A DNA stretch of 64,000 nt from Pontiellaceae bacterium B12219 (GCA_029432795.1 JARNMJ010000004.1:62001-126000); one strand, 5' to 3'. Positions 53,370 to 62,893 are shown, counted from the first letter of the stretch. Translations and numbers: made by a program. Notes: generated by a model from the sequence alone, not told the origin.

Positions 53370-56036
53370 ATGTTTGTACGAAAATTAATGACCATGGTTT
53401 TAACCCTGTCCTCGCTGACGGGGATGTATTTCGCGTTGGAGGCTTCGGCGGCAGAGCAAGGCTTTGGATTGATTACAGATCAACCGGGCAAGGCGATGCG
53501 GCTGTGGTACGACGCGCCGGCGCCGGATAGCGATCTCGGGTGGGCCAACGCATCTATCCCGATGGGTAACGGCTACATGGGGATCAACGTGTTTGGCGGT
53601 ACGGAACGGGAACGTATTCAGATCACCGAAAACAGCCTGTACGACTGGGCGGATAAAAACAGTGGATTAAAACGCCGCGGCCTGAACAACTTTGCCGAGG
53701 TTTATATTGATTTCGACCATAGCAAGACGAGCAACTACAAGCGGGGCCTGAACCTGAACGAAGGCGTCTCGTATGTGAGCTATGAGCAGGGCGGGGTGCA
53801 GTACGCTCGGGAATATTTTACCAGTTATCCGGACAAGGTGATGGTAATCCGTCTTAGTGCATCGAAAGCCGGGAACCTGTCGTTCACGTTGCGTCCGACC
53901 ATTCCCTTTCTGGGCGATGGTAAATCCGGATCCGTCTCGGCGAAAGGCGATACAGTCACGCTCTCCGGCGTCATGACCTACTTTAATATTCAATTTGAAG
54001 GGCTGTTTAAGGTGATCCCTCGGGGGGGCACGATGAAGGCCGCCGAGAGCGCAATCACCGTTTCGGATGCCGACAGCGTCGTGATACTGATCGCGGTCGG
54101 AACCAACTATGAATTTGATCCTCAGGTTTTCCTGACTCCGGAGCCCAGCGAAAAACTCAAGGGTTTTCCTGATCCCCATGCCAAGGTGAGCGGCTATCTG
54201 GCTGAGGCATCGGCGAAATCCTATGAAGAATTGCTGGCCAATCACCAGGCCGATTACACGGAACTCTACGACCGGGTGAGCCTCGATCTCGGAGCTGCAG
54301 AGCCGGTCATCACGACCGATGAGCTGGTTGATGCCTATCCGGATGGACCCTCAAGCCGTTATCTGGAGGAACTCGCATTTCAGTACGGTCGCTATATGCT
54401 GATCTGTTCTTCAAGAAAGGGTACTCTTCCACCCAATCTTCAGGGAATCTGGAACGTCTATGCACGGCCGCCGTGGTCATCTCAGTACCTGCACGACACC
54501 AACGTGCAGATGGCCTACGCGCCGGCCTTCTGCGCCAATCTGCCGGAGCTGTTCGAGTCCTATGCCGACTTCTTCAACGTCTTCGTGCATCAGCAGCGGC
54601 AGTACGCCACGGAGTATGTCGGGAAGTACAATCCTTCTCAGCTCGACCCGGACGGAAACAACGGTTGGTCCGGCCCGTTCTGGACCAATCCGTACAATGT
54701 AACCGGAAAATCACCCGTTGCCGGCTTCGGCACGGGTTCATGGATTGCCCAGATGTTCTGGGACTACTACGACTATACGCGGGATGAAGCGTTGCTGGAA
54801 GATACGGTGTATCCCGTGATGTATGAGCAGGCCAACTTTGTGTCCCGGTTTGTTCAGGAGATCGATGGTGCGCTGTTGGCCAAACCCTCCTCGTCGCCCG
54901 AGCAGAAGCTCCGTGATACCGTCGGAACCACCTTCGACCAGCAGATGTTCTACGAAAACCATCACAACACCTTGACGGCGGCCAAAATTCTAGGACGCTC
55001 CGACAATCGTTTAAAGCTCTATGAGAAGCAACTCCCGCTGCTGGACCCGATCCAGATTGGCAAGTCGGGGCAAATTAAAGAATTTCGTCAGGAAGAATTC
55101 TACTGTGATGCCCACAAGTCCCTCGATCCCCACCATCGGCATACCTCCATGCTGCTCGGGGAGTATCCGGGCCAATTGATCAACGACACGACACCGGCCT
55201 GGCTCGATGCCGTGCAGACAACGCTGACCCTGCGCACCCGCAAATCCCATATAGGCTGGGCGCGGGCCGAGCGCATTGCCTTCTGGGCGCGCGTACATGA
55301 CGGCAATGAGGCGTATCTCTTCTTTCAGGATTTGCTGGCTGGAAACCTGTTGCACAATCTGTTCAACGACCACCGGGGCGGCCCGCTGTTTCAGGCCGAT
55401 GCCAATTACGGCGTCACAGCCGGCGTTGTAGAGCTGCTTATGCAGAGCCAGGATTATGTTGTGAGCCCGCTCCCCGCATTGCCTTCCGCCTGGCCGGACG
55501 GCAGCTACCGCGGTTTGCTGGCGCGCGGCAACTTCGAAGTTGCCGCACAGTGGTCGAACGGTCAGGCCCGTCAGCTGGAAGTGGTCTCCAAGGTCGGAGG
55601 GCCGTTGGCGTTACGCTATCCCAACGTTGCCAAAGCAGTCATCAAAACTGCCGAAGGTCAGACGGTCAACTTCGTTGCCCAAGGCACCGATCAGGTCCGC
55701 ATCGAAACGGCCAAAGGGCAGACCTATGTCGTGACCGATATTCCGGCCTGCACGCCGGTGGCCGCTCCGACGGAGCTGGAGATTGCCAAGGATCTGAAAA
55801 CGCAGCTCGGGCTGACCTGGACCGGCAGCGCGGATGCCGCGTCGTATAATCTGTATCGCGCTGTGGGCAATGCTCCGGACTATGAACAGATTGCTTCCGG
55901 TGTAACCGATACCCGGTTTGCCTATAAAGCCTCCGATCTGAAACAGCTCGAGCAGATCACGTTCAAGGTGACGGCCGTGCGGGCCGATGGCCGCGAAAGC
56001 GACTCGGGGCCCACGGTGGTCCGGCTGCTGCCCTGA
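53370..56036 (+). CDS. Alpha-L-fucosidase-type glycoside hydrolase, GH95, with C-terminal FN3
   Basis: About 888 aa from the ATG at 53370 (GGAGAAAG upstream). Signal peptide to about residue 27. Typical GH95 order: N-terminal beta-sandwich starting LWYDAPAPDSDLGWANASIPMGNG and GYMGINVFGG, linker, (alpha/alpha)6 barrel with RKGTLPPNLQGIWNVYARPP, DTNVQMAYAPAFCANLPEL, GFGTGSWIAQMFWDYYDYTRDE and AFWARVHDGNEAY, then a beta-sandwich with LPALPSAWPDGS.RGLLARGNFEV. GH95 enzymes invert alpha-1,2-fucosyl or alpha-galactosyl linkages. Residues about 795-888 are a fibronectin type III domain (KTQLGLTWTGSADAASYNLY). Behind its own 18-bp element. Confidence 0.93.
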   Translation: MFVRKLMTMVLTLSSLTGMYFALEASAAEQGFGLITDQPGKAMRLWYDAPAPDSDLGWANASIPMGNGYMGINVFGGTERERIQITENSLYDWADKNSGLKRRGLNNFAEVYIDFDHSKTSNYKRGLNLNEGVSYVSYEQGGVQYAREYFTSYPDKVMVIRLSASKAGNLSFTLRPTIPFLGDGKSGSVSAKGDTVTLSGVMTYFNIQFEGLFKVIPRGGTMKAAESAITVSDADSVVILIAVGTNYEFDPQVFLTPEPSEKLKGFPDPHAKVSGYLAEASAKSYEELLANHQADYTELYDRVSLDLGAAEPVITTDELVDAYPDGPSSRYLEELAFQYGRYMLICSSRKGTLPPNLQGIWNVYARPPWSSQYLHDTNVQMAYAPAFCANLPELFESYADFFNVFVHQQRQYATEYVGKYNPSQLDPDGNNGWSGPFWTNPYNVTGKSPVAGFGTGSWIAQMFWDYYDYTRDEALLEDTVYPVMYEQANFVSRFVQEIDGALLAKPSSSPEQKLRDTVGTTFDQQMFYENHHNTLTAAKILGRSDNRLKLYEKQLPLLDPIQIGKSGQIKEFRQEEFYCDAHKSLDPHHRHTSMLLGEYPGQLINDTTPAWLDAVQTTLTLRTRKSHIGWARAERIAFWARVHDGNEAYLFFQDLLAGNLLHNLFNDHRGGPLFQADANYGVTAGVVELLMQSQDYVVSPLPALPSAWPDGSYRGLLARGNFEVAAQWSNGQARQLEVVSKVGGPLALRYPNVAKAVIKTAEGQTVNFVAQGTDQVRIETAKGQTYVVTDIPACTPVAAPTELEIAKDLKTQLGLTWTGSADAASYNLYRAVGNAPDYEQIASGVTDTRFAYKASDLKQLEQITFKVTAVRADGRESDSGPTVVRLLP

Positions 56037-56097
56037 AACGTGGCGACACATTAGCACAGCATTTTTCCAATGATTGGAAGTGTTCTGACTTGAATCA

Positions 56098-56115
56098 GTC
56101 ATAAATAATAGGGAT
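56098..56115 (+). promoter_or_regulatory. 18-bp palindromic element (copy 12, degenerate left arm)
   Basis: GTCATaaataataGGGAT; right arm and AT-rich centre fit, left arm does not. It is 47 bp upstream of 56162. The 50 bp that follow parallel copy 10: GGGAT, 33 bp, then tttta(t)a, then gtcggga. Confidence 0.45.
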
Positions 56116-56161
56116 GGACGGGTTCCGGAGATTGGATACGATTCCATTTTTTACAGTCGGG

Positions 56162-58342
56162 ATGGTCATGATGAAAATGTTGAGTTTAATACTGCTCGGT
56201 ATGCTGCTGCTTGCCGGAAACAGAAGTTTTGCCGAAGCGCCGACCGCGGATTTTTATCTGTCACCGCAGGGCTCCGACAGCTGGTCCGGTACGCTGGCCG
56301 AGCCTAATGTTCAAGGAACCGATGGCCCGTTTGCATCATTGCAACGGGCGCGCGATGCCGTCCGGGTGCTGAAGAAAAAGAAAGCCGGAGACCTCGTTGT
56401 TCTGGTTCGCGAAGGAACCTATCTGTTGAATGAAACCGTGGTGTTTGGGTTGGAAGATTCCGGCGATGCGAATCAGACGATTACCTATGCCGCCTATCCC
56501 GGTGAGACGCCGGAGTTCAGTTCCGGGAGGGAAATCAGAGGCTGGAAAAAAGTGAAAGGGCTGCTGCCCGGGTTGCCGTCGGCGGCTCAGGGCAAGGTGT
56601 GGGAGGCACCGGTTTCGGGACACTTCCGTACACTGTATAATGACGAAGGGCTGCTTCCGCGCGCTCAATCCGCCGGATTCATTCCATTGGAGGGGGGCGG
56701 GCGCAACCGGCTTCATTTTCCCGGGGGAACCTTGAAGGACGGGCCGAATGTGGCGGATGCGGAAATTATCGTGCGTCCGCATCATGCCTGGATTGTGAAT
56801 ATTCTGCCGGTGGTATCGGTTGATGAAAATAAACAGATGGCTTACACCTCGGTTGAATCGACCTATGCCATGAATCCGCTCAAATTTCTGGCATCCGAAA
56901 AAATTCCTTCCTGCTGGGTGGAAAATGTGTTGGCCGAGCTCGACGAGCCGGGCGAGTGGGTGTTCCATTCAAAAGAAGGCAAGGTCTATCTCTGGCCGCG
57001 CGGTAAATCGCCGGTTGTTGCGCCGCAGCTGCTGGAGCTCATCCGGGTGGAAGGGAACGTTGATCTCGACGGCCCTGAGGATATTCCGGTTCGGAATCTT
57101 TGTTTCCGGGGGCTTACGTTCAAACATGGCGAGCGTTATCAAGTTGATCCCGACGATGCCGGACTGCAGCACGACTGGGATTTTCTGGATAAGGCCAACG
57201 CGTTGGTTCGTCTGCGCGGAACCGAAAACTGCACGATTGAGCAATGTCATTTTCTGCACAGCGGCAGCGGCGCGATCCGGGTGGATCTGCATGGGCAGAA
57301 AAATACTCTCTCCGGCAATCATATCGAGCACATGGGCGGCGCGGGAATTGTACTTTGCGGCTATGGGCCGGGAACCAAAGACGTGAACAAAAACAATCTC
57401 GTCTCTAATAACCACATTCATCACGTCGGTGAAATCTACTGGCATTCCGCCGGAATCCTCGTTTGGCAGAGCGGCGAAAACCGGGTGGCGAATAATCTGA
57501 TTCATCATACCGATTACACGGCACTCATTATCAGCGGTTGTATGACCGAGTTTTTCAGCAAAGGCGGCCGGGAGCTGACCCGTACCATCCGCTGGAATGA
57601 AATCGGAGGCGATCCTCAGCGTTTTAAGGGAAAAACACTGGAGGATGTACGCCCCTATTTACATACACATGACAACCTGATCGAATATAACGAGATTCAC
57701 GATGCCATGCAGCGACTCGGCGATGGGAATGCGATTTATATCCGCGGTGCCGGTGCCAATAATATTATCCGGCGCAACTATATTCACCACCTCATTACGC
57801 CGATGATTATGCAGTGCGCGATCCGCACGGACGGCGGGCAGATGGATACGCTGATTGCTGAAAATCTGATCTGGAAATGTACCTCGCAGGGCATCATGGC
57901 CAAACTGAATACGCGCGTTGAAAATAACATTGTCGCGGACGTCATTGCTCCGCCGCGCGGGTACTACCTGTCCGTGCGGGAAGGGCCGCTGACCGGGGGG
58001 ACGGTTAAACGGAATATATTCTATTCGCATCAGGCAGACTCCGAATTCATCAATGAATTGGCGGCGAAAAATGAAAATTCCACCGAGGACCGCAGAGGTC
58101 GGAAAGTTGCTCGGCTCAAAGACGCCGACGCGGATTACAATATTTACTATTCAACAGTTGCCCCTGCATTGGGCGAAGAGCAATTGAAGAAAAATCAACG
58201 CGATGGAGTGGATCTGCACAGCCGGGCCGTTGATCCGTTATTTGTTGATCCGGAAAACGGCGACTTCCGTTTCAGGCCGGATTCTCCTGCGCTCGAAATG
58301 GGCATTGTTCCTTTTGATCGGTCCAAAGCCGGTTTGTTATAA
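56162..58342 (+). CDS. GH141-like right-handed beta-helix protein
   Basis: About 726 aa; start taken at 56162, with 56171 equally possible and 56114 unlikely because it touches the 18-bp element. Signal peptide to about residue 24. The mature start DFYLSPQGSDSWSGTLAEPN, the GPFASLQRARDAVR block and LVREGTYLLNETVVFG are typical of GH141-type beta-helix glycosidases, followed by FSSGREIRGW and parallel beta-helix coils full of N and H (NHIEHMGGAGIVLCG, NNHIHHVGEIYWHS, NEIHDAMQRLGDGNAI). Known GH141 members include an alpha-L-fucosidase and xylanases (family knowledge). With GH29 and GH95 nearby, fucosidase action is the favoured inference. Confidence 0.87.
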   Translation: MVMMKMLSLILLGMLLLAGNRSFAEAPTADFYLSPQGSDSWSGTLAEPNVQGTDGPFASLQRARDAVRVLKKKKAGDLVVLVREGTYLLNETVVFGLEDSGDANQTITYAAYPGETPEFSSGREIRGWKKVKGLLPGLPSAAQGKVWEAPVSGHFRTLYNDEGLLPRAQSAGFIPLEGGGRNRLHFPGGTLKDGPNVADAEIIVRPHHAWIVNILPVVSVDENKQMAYTSVESTYAMNPLKFLASEKIPSCWVENVLAELDEPGEWVFHSKEGKVYLWPRGKSPVVAPQLLELIRVEGNVDLDGPEDIPVRNLCFRGLTFKHGERYQVDPDDAGLQHDWDFLDKANALVRLRGTENCTIEQCHFLHSGSGAIRVDLHGQKNTLSGNHIEHMGGAGIVLCGYGPGTKDVNKNNLVSNNHIHHVGEIYWHSAGILVWQSGENRVANNLIHHTDYTALIISGCMTEFFSKGGRELTRTIRWNEIGGDPQRFKGKTLEDVRPYLHTHDNLIEYNEIHDAMQRLGDGNAIYIRGAGANNIIRRNYIHHLITPMIMQCAIRTDGGQMDTLIAENLIWKCTSQGIMAKLNTRVENNIVADVIAPPRGYYLSVREGPLTGGTVKRNIFYSHQADSEFINELAAKNENSTEDRRGRKVARLKDADADYNIYYSTVAPALGEEQLKKNQRDGVDLHSRAVDPLFVDPENGDFRFRPDSPALEMGIVPFDRSKAGLL

Positions 58343-58642
58343 GATCTGCTTCTCCGCAAATCCGATACACGTTCGATCGGGACAAATACCGTCTATACAG
58401 CCTTTTATCCCGTAAGTGCCGTGTTCTGTGATGATGGCTTTGGTGTTGTTGCAATATTAAGTGCTGCAGGTTTTTACGTCCTGTTGTTCTGTCGAATAAG
58501 GGGGAGGGTAAACATGGTAACCTGAAGAGGCGTTGTGCGCCGGATCATTGCCGATATATTAATTGAAGTCGTACCATAGCGATCAGTCTGACTGGGCGGC
58601 GCCGCCCGGGACAAAAAGCGAAATTCAAAGCAGGAGGAAGCA
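58343..58642. other. Intergenic region, 300 bp
   Basis: No convincing gene; one frame stays open for about 60 codons without a start or ribosome-binding site. It contains a 14-bp perfect GC palindrome gggcggcgccgccc (58594-58607) 36 bp before the next ATG, and CAGGAGGAAG as ribosome-binding site. Confidence 0.4.
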
Positions 58643-60424
58643 ATGAAAAAAATATTCCTAAGCATCTTACTGTGTGGAGCTGTTTCAGTTTCACATGGGG
58701 CATTAGTGGGAGAATGGACCTTTGATGAAGGAGCCGGGACTACTGTTGCCAATAGTGCATTAACCGGTAGTCAGTATGATGGAACAATTGAAGGATCTAC
58801 GGCCTGGGTGCCTGGGCATGACGGGGGGTATGCCTTGGATTTTTCGGCGGTAACCAATACCGGAAATTATGTTTTGATTAATTCTCCAGACTTTCTTGAT
58901 ACGGTGAGTAATCAGATTTCGATTGCGTTCTGGTCATACTCCACAACGACTTCCGGGCAGCAAACGGCTGCATTTCAGGGATCGGTTGGAGGAGCCGCAA
59001 ATAATCGTGAGATACAGTCACACCTTCCCTACGGGACTACCGTCTATTGGGATTGCGGATATAATCGTCTGAGTAGCGGCGGAGTGGACTCATCCCTTTA
59101 TCTGGAAAGTGGAAACTGGGTTTATTGGGTTTTTACCAAAAACTCGGATACCGGGGACCAGAAGGTGTACGCGAATGGTCAGGTGGTGATGTCGACTACG
59201 AATGGCACAGAGCCCATTGACGGAGTTGGCGTGAGCACGTTTACCATTGGCTCAAAGGTTGATGGAACACTTTCCTGGCCGGGCTACTTTGATGATTTTC
59301 AAGTTTATGACCATGAGCTGACTCTTTCGGAAATCGCAATAGGGTATGATCCGAATATTATTGCTCCGGTGATTGTGAAGAACGGATCTGTTGGTCAAAG
59401 TCCTTTTGAAGTGATCTTTGATGCGTCGGAAAGTGTTGCCGGGAACGGCGTCGCTGAGTATCTGTGGGATTTTGGTGAAGACACGAACATGACTGTAGAT
59501 GCTACCGGTGTGGTCGTCACGAATAGCTTTGTGACTGAAGGAAGCCATACTATCACTCTGTATGTTGTAGATAACATTGGTGCCACCAACTCGGTAGCGA
59601 CATCCATCACGGTTGATAATCCTTTCTGGTCCACCAACCTTCCTCCTATGGTTTATGTGCGGGAAAACTGGGCGACGACCAATTATCCGAGTGCCAGTTC
59701 AAACGACCTGGCAGAGACCACTGCACTCAATTACATCACGGGCGGAGTGCTCTCCAACCAGACCAACTATCTGGAACTTTTTGATGGATTGGTGGGTACA
59801 GCCGATGATGTTACTCCTACGGGATTTGTCCGCATGTATGTAGACGACAGCATAACGGTGGAGTTTGACACATCGTCTGCGCCGTATGGTTTCGATCTTA
59901 CTCAGGTCCGGACGATTATGGGTTGGGGGACTGCTGCAGGGGGGCGCTCGAATCAAGGCTATGATCTGATCGTCACCTATGTGGATGACACAACGGAAAC
60001 CATTGCGGGGTGGAAAAGCTGGAATCCAAACGTCCCGACAACCTATTGGACCGGTGTGATGCTGGAAGCCGAAGAAAGCGGTTCGTTTGTTTCCGGTGTG
60101 AAAGCGGTCACGATCAAGATTACGCAACCGGCCGTGCCGGGAGGCTGGGTGCTTGCCCGCGAGTTTGATATTTTCGGTACGCCTACCGTCATTGTTGAAG
60201 GTCCGACCATCACTGGTGCTTTGGTTTCCGGAGGTACTGAAATGGCATTGAGCTGGGGCAGTGTTGCCGGGGCGAGCTATACCGTTCAACGTTCGGAAAA
60301 TCTTGTGACCGGACCGTGGGTTGATACGGCCTATAAGGCGGTTCCTGCCATGCCGCCAAGCAATGTCTACACCGCGGCGGTGGATAGTGCATCTGCTGAA
60401 TTCTTCCAGGTCATTATAGAGTAA
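58643..60424 (+). CDS. Secreted LamG / PKD / discoidin-like protein with shared C-terminal domain
   Basis: 593 aa. Signal peptide about 1-19. LamG/concanavalin-like domain at about 22-240 (LVGEWTFDEGAGTTVANSAL, SIAFWSYST, GNWVYWVFTKNSDTGDQKVY, GYFDDFQVYDHELT). PKD domain at about 250-325 (FEVIFDASESVAGNG.AEYLWDFGED, SHTITLYVVDN). A beta-sandwich at about 335-505 (VRMYVDDSITVEFDTS, LAREFDIFG) looks discoidin-like. The shared C-terminal domain (ASYTVQRSENLVTGPW...FFQVIIE) ends it. No catalytic residues are evident; glycan binding is the likely role. Strong ribosome-binding site and a strong terminator make it a single-gene unit. Confidence 0.88.
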   Translation: MKKIFLSILLCGAVSVSHGALVGEWTFDEGAGTTVANSALTGSQYDGTIEGSTAWVPGHDGGYALDFSAVTNTGNYVLINSPDFLDTVSNQISIAFWSYSTTTSGQQTAAFQGSVGGAANNREIQSHLPYGTTVYWDCGYNRLSSGGVDSSLYLESGNWVYWVFTKNSDTGDQKVYANGQVVMSTTNGTEPIDGVGVSTFTIGSKVDGTLSWPGYFDDFQVYDHELTLSEIAIGYDPNIIAPVIVKNGSVGQSPFEVIFDASESVAGNGVAEYLWDFGEDTNMTVDATGVVVTNSFVTEGSHTITLYVVDNIGATNSVATSITVDNPFWSTNLPPMVYVRENWATTNYPSASSNDLAETTALNYITGGVLSNQTNYLELFDGLVGTADDVTPTGFVRMYVDDSITVEFDTSSAPYGFDLTQVRTIMGWGTAAGGRSNQGYDLIVTYVDDTTETIAGWKSWNPNVPTTYWTGVMLEAEESGSFVSGVKAVTIKITQPAVPGGWVLAREFDIFGTPTVIVEGPTITGALVSGGTEMALSWGSVAGASYTVQRSENLVTGPWVDTAYKAVPAMPPSNVYTAAVDSASAEFFQVIIE

Positions 60425-60472
60425 TTCAACCGCTGACGACGAGTAAGGGACGGCTTTAGAGCCGTCTCCGTT

Positions 60473-60496
60473 GCCCCGATTTTTCGGGGCTTTTTT
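60473..60496 (+). terminator. Rho-independent terminator
   Basis: gccccga / tcggggc (60473-60479 and 60484-60490), loop tttt, then six T's. A second hairpin gacggct-ttag-agccgtc (60449-60466) lies just upstream. Confidence 0.93.
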
Positions 60497-60934
60497 CGTA
60501 AAGTTGAAGTGGTTCTGTGGGGTTTTCCATTGGTCGAAAGGAATAACGCTCTGTTGATCATCCGTAAATATGCAGGTGCTGCGATTCAATGTTCTTCTTT
60601 TTAGAAGAGGTTAATTGGGTAATCTAAAAGAAGATCGCGGAAGAGCTGCCGGCTGGGATATCACTGCTGAGTTAATACGAGGAAGGCTCCATGCTCTACG
60701 AGAATGCACTGTCGCGGTTTGACTGCAGTGTGTCGGTGAGCGGGGATGCATTAACGCGGGGCATTGAAACCCTGGTCGGGCGTGGGTACTATCTCACCTG
60801 TGAGGGTTCTCTATGGGATACGTATGGGCTTCCGACAGGGCTGTGCCGGTTTGGTAGACGGTACGCTGGAGTGAGCCGTTTCCACCACCAATGCATCGTC
60901 TCGGTATTATCGCTTGAATGTTGAATAGAAAGGA
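60497..60934. other. Intergenic region with possible gene remnant
   Basis: A frame running KKIAEELPAGISLLS, a TAA at 60673, then YEEGSMLYENALSRF and DCSVSVSGDALTRG (to 60924) faintly recalls a helix-turn-helix N-terminus broken by a stop, and the ATG at 60691 does have GAGGAAGG before it. The Cys-rich continuation is not convincing. I regard it as a remnant or chance. Confidence 0.2.
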
Positions 60935-60940
60935 ATGGAT

Positions 60941-62878
60941 ATGAAATTTAGTGGATTTATCAAACATGCGGTGGTTGCCCTGTCGGTATGCTCCGTGGCG
61001 ACGGTTTTTGCGGATCAAACAAAACTGAATATCAGCGATTATCTCAGCCTGGCGGATGAGGGGAAAATCTATCCGTCAGAACGGCAGAAGGAGATGCTTC
61101 GGCCTTTCATGCCGGAAAAAGCCTATCAGCCGGCTCCGCCTATCAGCGATCGGGCCTTCTGGAAGCAGATTGCAACCAAAGAATCGGCGCAGAAAATTTA
61201 TGAGCAGGCCGTTGCCGATATTAATAAAAACCCCGCGGTTCCGATTTCCGATGAGATTTATCGCCGGGCGAATAAGGAAGGGAATCGCGGGATGTACAAG
61301 CCGCGGTATTACCGAACGATGGAAGTGCTCGAGCGGACCGTGATTGCGGAGTGCATCGAAAATGAAGGTCGTTTTATTCCTCAAATTAATGAGCATCTGA
61401 ATGCGATTATGGAAATGAAGTCCTGGCTGCACCCCAACCACGATGACCGCGAAAACAGTGTGCTTGAAGGTAAGCGGGTGGCCATCGATCTGGGCGCGCG
61501 TAAATTCGGTTCGGTCATTATGCTGGCGGATGTACTGCTGGAAGACCGGCTTGCAGAGGAGATGCGGACTGAGATTCGCAGCCAGGTGGAGTGGCGGATC
61601 ACCGATTCCTATCTGAAGAGCTGCCGGGGCGAAGACATGAAGGGCAATACCTGGATTTGGGGAACCAGCAACTGGAATGCAGTGTGTACCGGCGGAACGT
61701 TGTTTTCCTCTTTAACTGCATCAGAAGATCCGGAAGTCCGTCTTGCCATTGTGGGATGCGCGCTCAACAGCATGAAGTTTTATCTGGCCGGCTTCGGTGC
61801 CGATGGTTATTGCTCGGAAGGGATCGGTTATTGGAACTATGGTTTCGGAAACTATCTGTATCTTGCGCAGACCATTTTTGATTACACGCACGGCGGAATT
61901 GATTTATTCCGTTTTGATAATCCGGAGAAAATGCAGCGGGTCGGAAATTTTCCGGTTAACTTCGAAATTCAGCAGGGTGTTTATCCGTGTTTTGCAGATG
62001 GCGGGGCAAAACTGAGTGAGGGGAACGATAATTATGCTTACATTCTTTCCGCCAAAAACTATGGTGCCCGGAAACCGGCCTACAGCCGTCCGGCCGATAT
62101 CACGATGCAGTTGCAGGAATGGGCGGATCCGGTTTCGTATGTCGACCCGAACGTTGCGGACGTCGTGCTGCCGAGCCATACCTTTTTCGATGATTTCGGT
62201 ATCGTAATTTCGCGAGGTAAACAGGAGGTGCCTTTTTCCATTGCGATCAAAGCGGGGCATAATAACGAAAACCACAACCACATGGATGTCGGCAGCTATG
62301 TCATGGTGCTGGGTGATGATCACGTCATGTGCGGCGATCTTGGCGCACCTCCGTATCAGGCCGGTTCTTTTTCGCCGAAACATCCGATGCGTTCGTCCTG
62401 GGGGCATCCGGTTCCGCGGGTGGATGGAACGCTGCAGTCCGAGGGCGAGGAATTCAGAGGAGAGGTATTGGAAACAGAATTCTCCGAAACCCGCGATCGG
62501 GTTGTGCTCGATATCAAGCCCGCCTATGAAGTTCCAACCCTTGGAACGCTGATCCGGACCATGGAAAATGATAAGACCGGGAAGGGAAGCATCACGATTA
62601 CTGATGCGTTTTTCGCATCCAAGCCGATTGAATTCGGAACGGCTGTTATGACGCACGGCGACTACAAAATCGTGAACTCCAAAACGGTGATGCTGACTCG
62701 CGACGGGCGGAAAATTAAGGTGGAAATCAGTTCGGAAGGCGGAGCCTTTAGAATCGAAGATGAAGAGGTCAAAGCGAAGGCGATCCGGTATGCCGACGAA
62801 GCGTTCAGAATTGGAATTGATTTTAAGAAGAAGCTGGCTTCCGGAAGCATCACCATGGTTTTCACACCGCAGGATTAG
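60941..62878 (+). CDS. Heparinase II/III-like polysaccharide lyase family protein
   Basis: About 645 aa from the ATG at 60941 (AAAGGA 6 nt upstream; the ATG at 60935 is too close to it). Signal peptide to about residue 23. Residues about 60-395 form an alpha-helical toroid of the type in heparinase II/III and alginate lyases (TWIWGTSNWNAVCTGG, YCSEGIGYWNYGFGNYLYLAQ). Residues about 400-645 are beta-sandwich with the Heparinase II/III block GHNNENHNHMDVGSYVMVLGD (His/Asn-rich, likely metal or catalytic site). These enzymes usually cleave uronic-acid glycosidic bonds by beta-elimination, so the target glycan may contain uronate. A non-lyase hydrolase role is also possible. It is 15 bp upstream of the sulfatase at 62894. 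Confidence 0.87.
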   Translation: MKFSGFIKHAVVALSVCSVATVFADQTKLNISDYLSLADEGKIYPSERQKEMLRPFMPEKAYQPAPPISDRAFWKQIATKESAQKIYEQAVADINKNPAVPISDEIYRRANKEGNRGMYKPRYYRTMEVLERTVIAECIENEGRFIPQINEHLNAIMEMKSWLHPNHDDRENSVLEGKRVAIDLGARKFGSVIMLADVLLEDRLAEEMRTEIRSQVEWRITDSYLKSCRGEDMKGNTWIWGTSNWNAVCTGGTLFSSLTASEDPEVRLAIVGCALNSMKFYLAGFGADGYCSEGIGYWNYGFGNYLYLAQTIFDYTHGGIDLFRFDNPEKMQRVGNFPVNFEIQQGVYPCFADGGAKLSEGNDNYAYILSAKNYGARKPAYSRPADITMQLQEWADPVSYVDPNVADVVLPSHTFFDDFGIVISRGKQEVPFSIAIKAGHNNENHNHMDVGSYVMVLGDDHVMCGDLGAPPYQAGSFSPKHPMRSSWGHPVPRVDGTLQSEGEEFRGEVLETEFSETRDRVVLDIKPAYEVPTLGTLIRTMENDKTGKGSITITDAFFASKPIEFGTAVMTHGDYKIVNSKTVMLTRDGRKIKVEISSEGGAFRIEDEEVKAKAIRYADEAFRIGIDFKKKLASGSITMVFTPQD

Positions 62879-62893
62879 AGAGGGGCGCTTAAT

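Noticed and set aside
60640-60690. GGGAT near 60657 before the lyase-like gene as an element copy
   Set aside because: The 18-bp frame gives AGAGC as left arm and a GC-rich centre; no dyad.
60691-60924. 77-codon frame with a good ribosome-binding site before the lyase-like gene
   Set aside because: Cys-rich, no family, and its upstream continuation is interrupted by a stop; kept only as a possible remnant in the intergenic entry.
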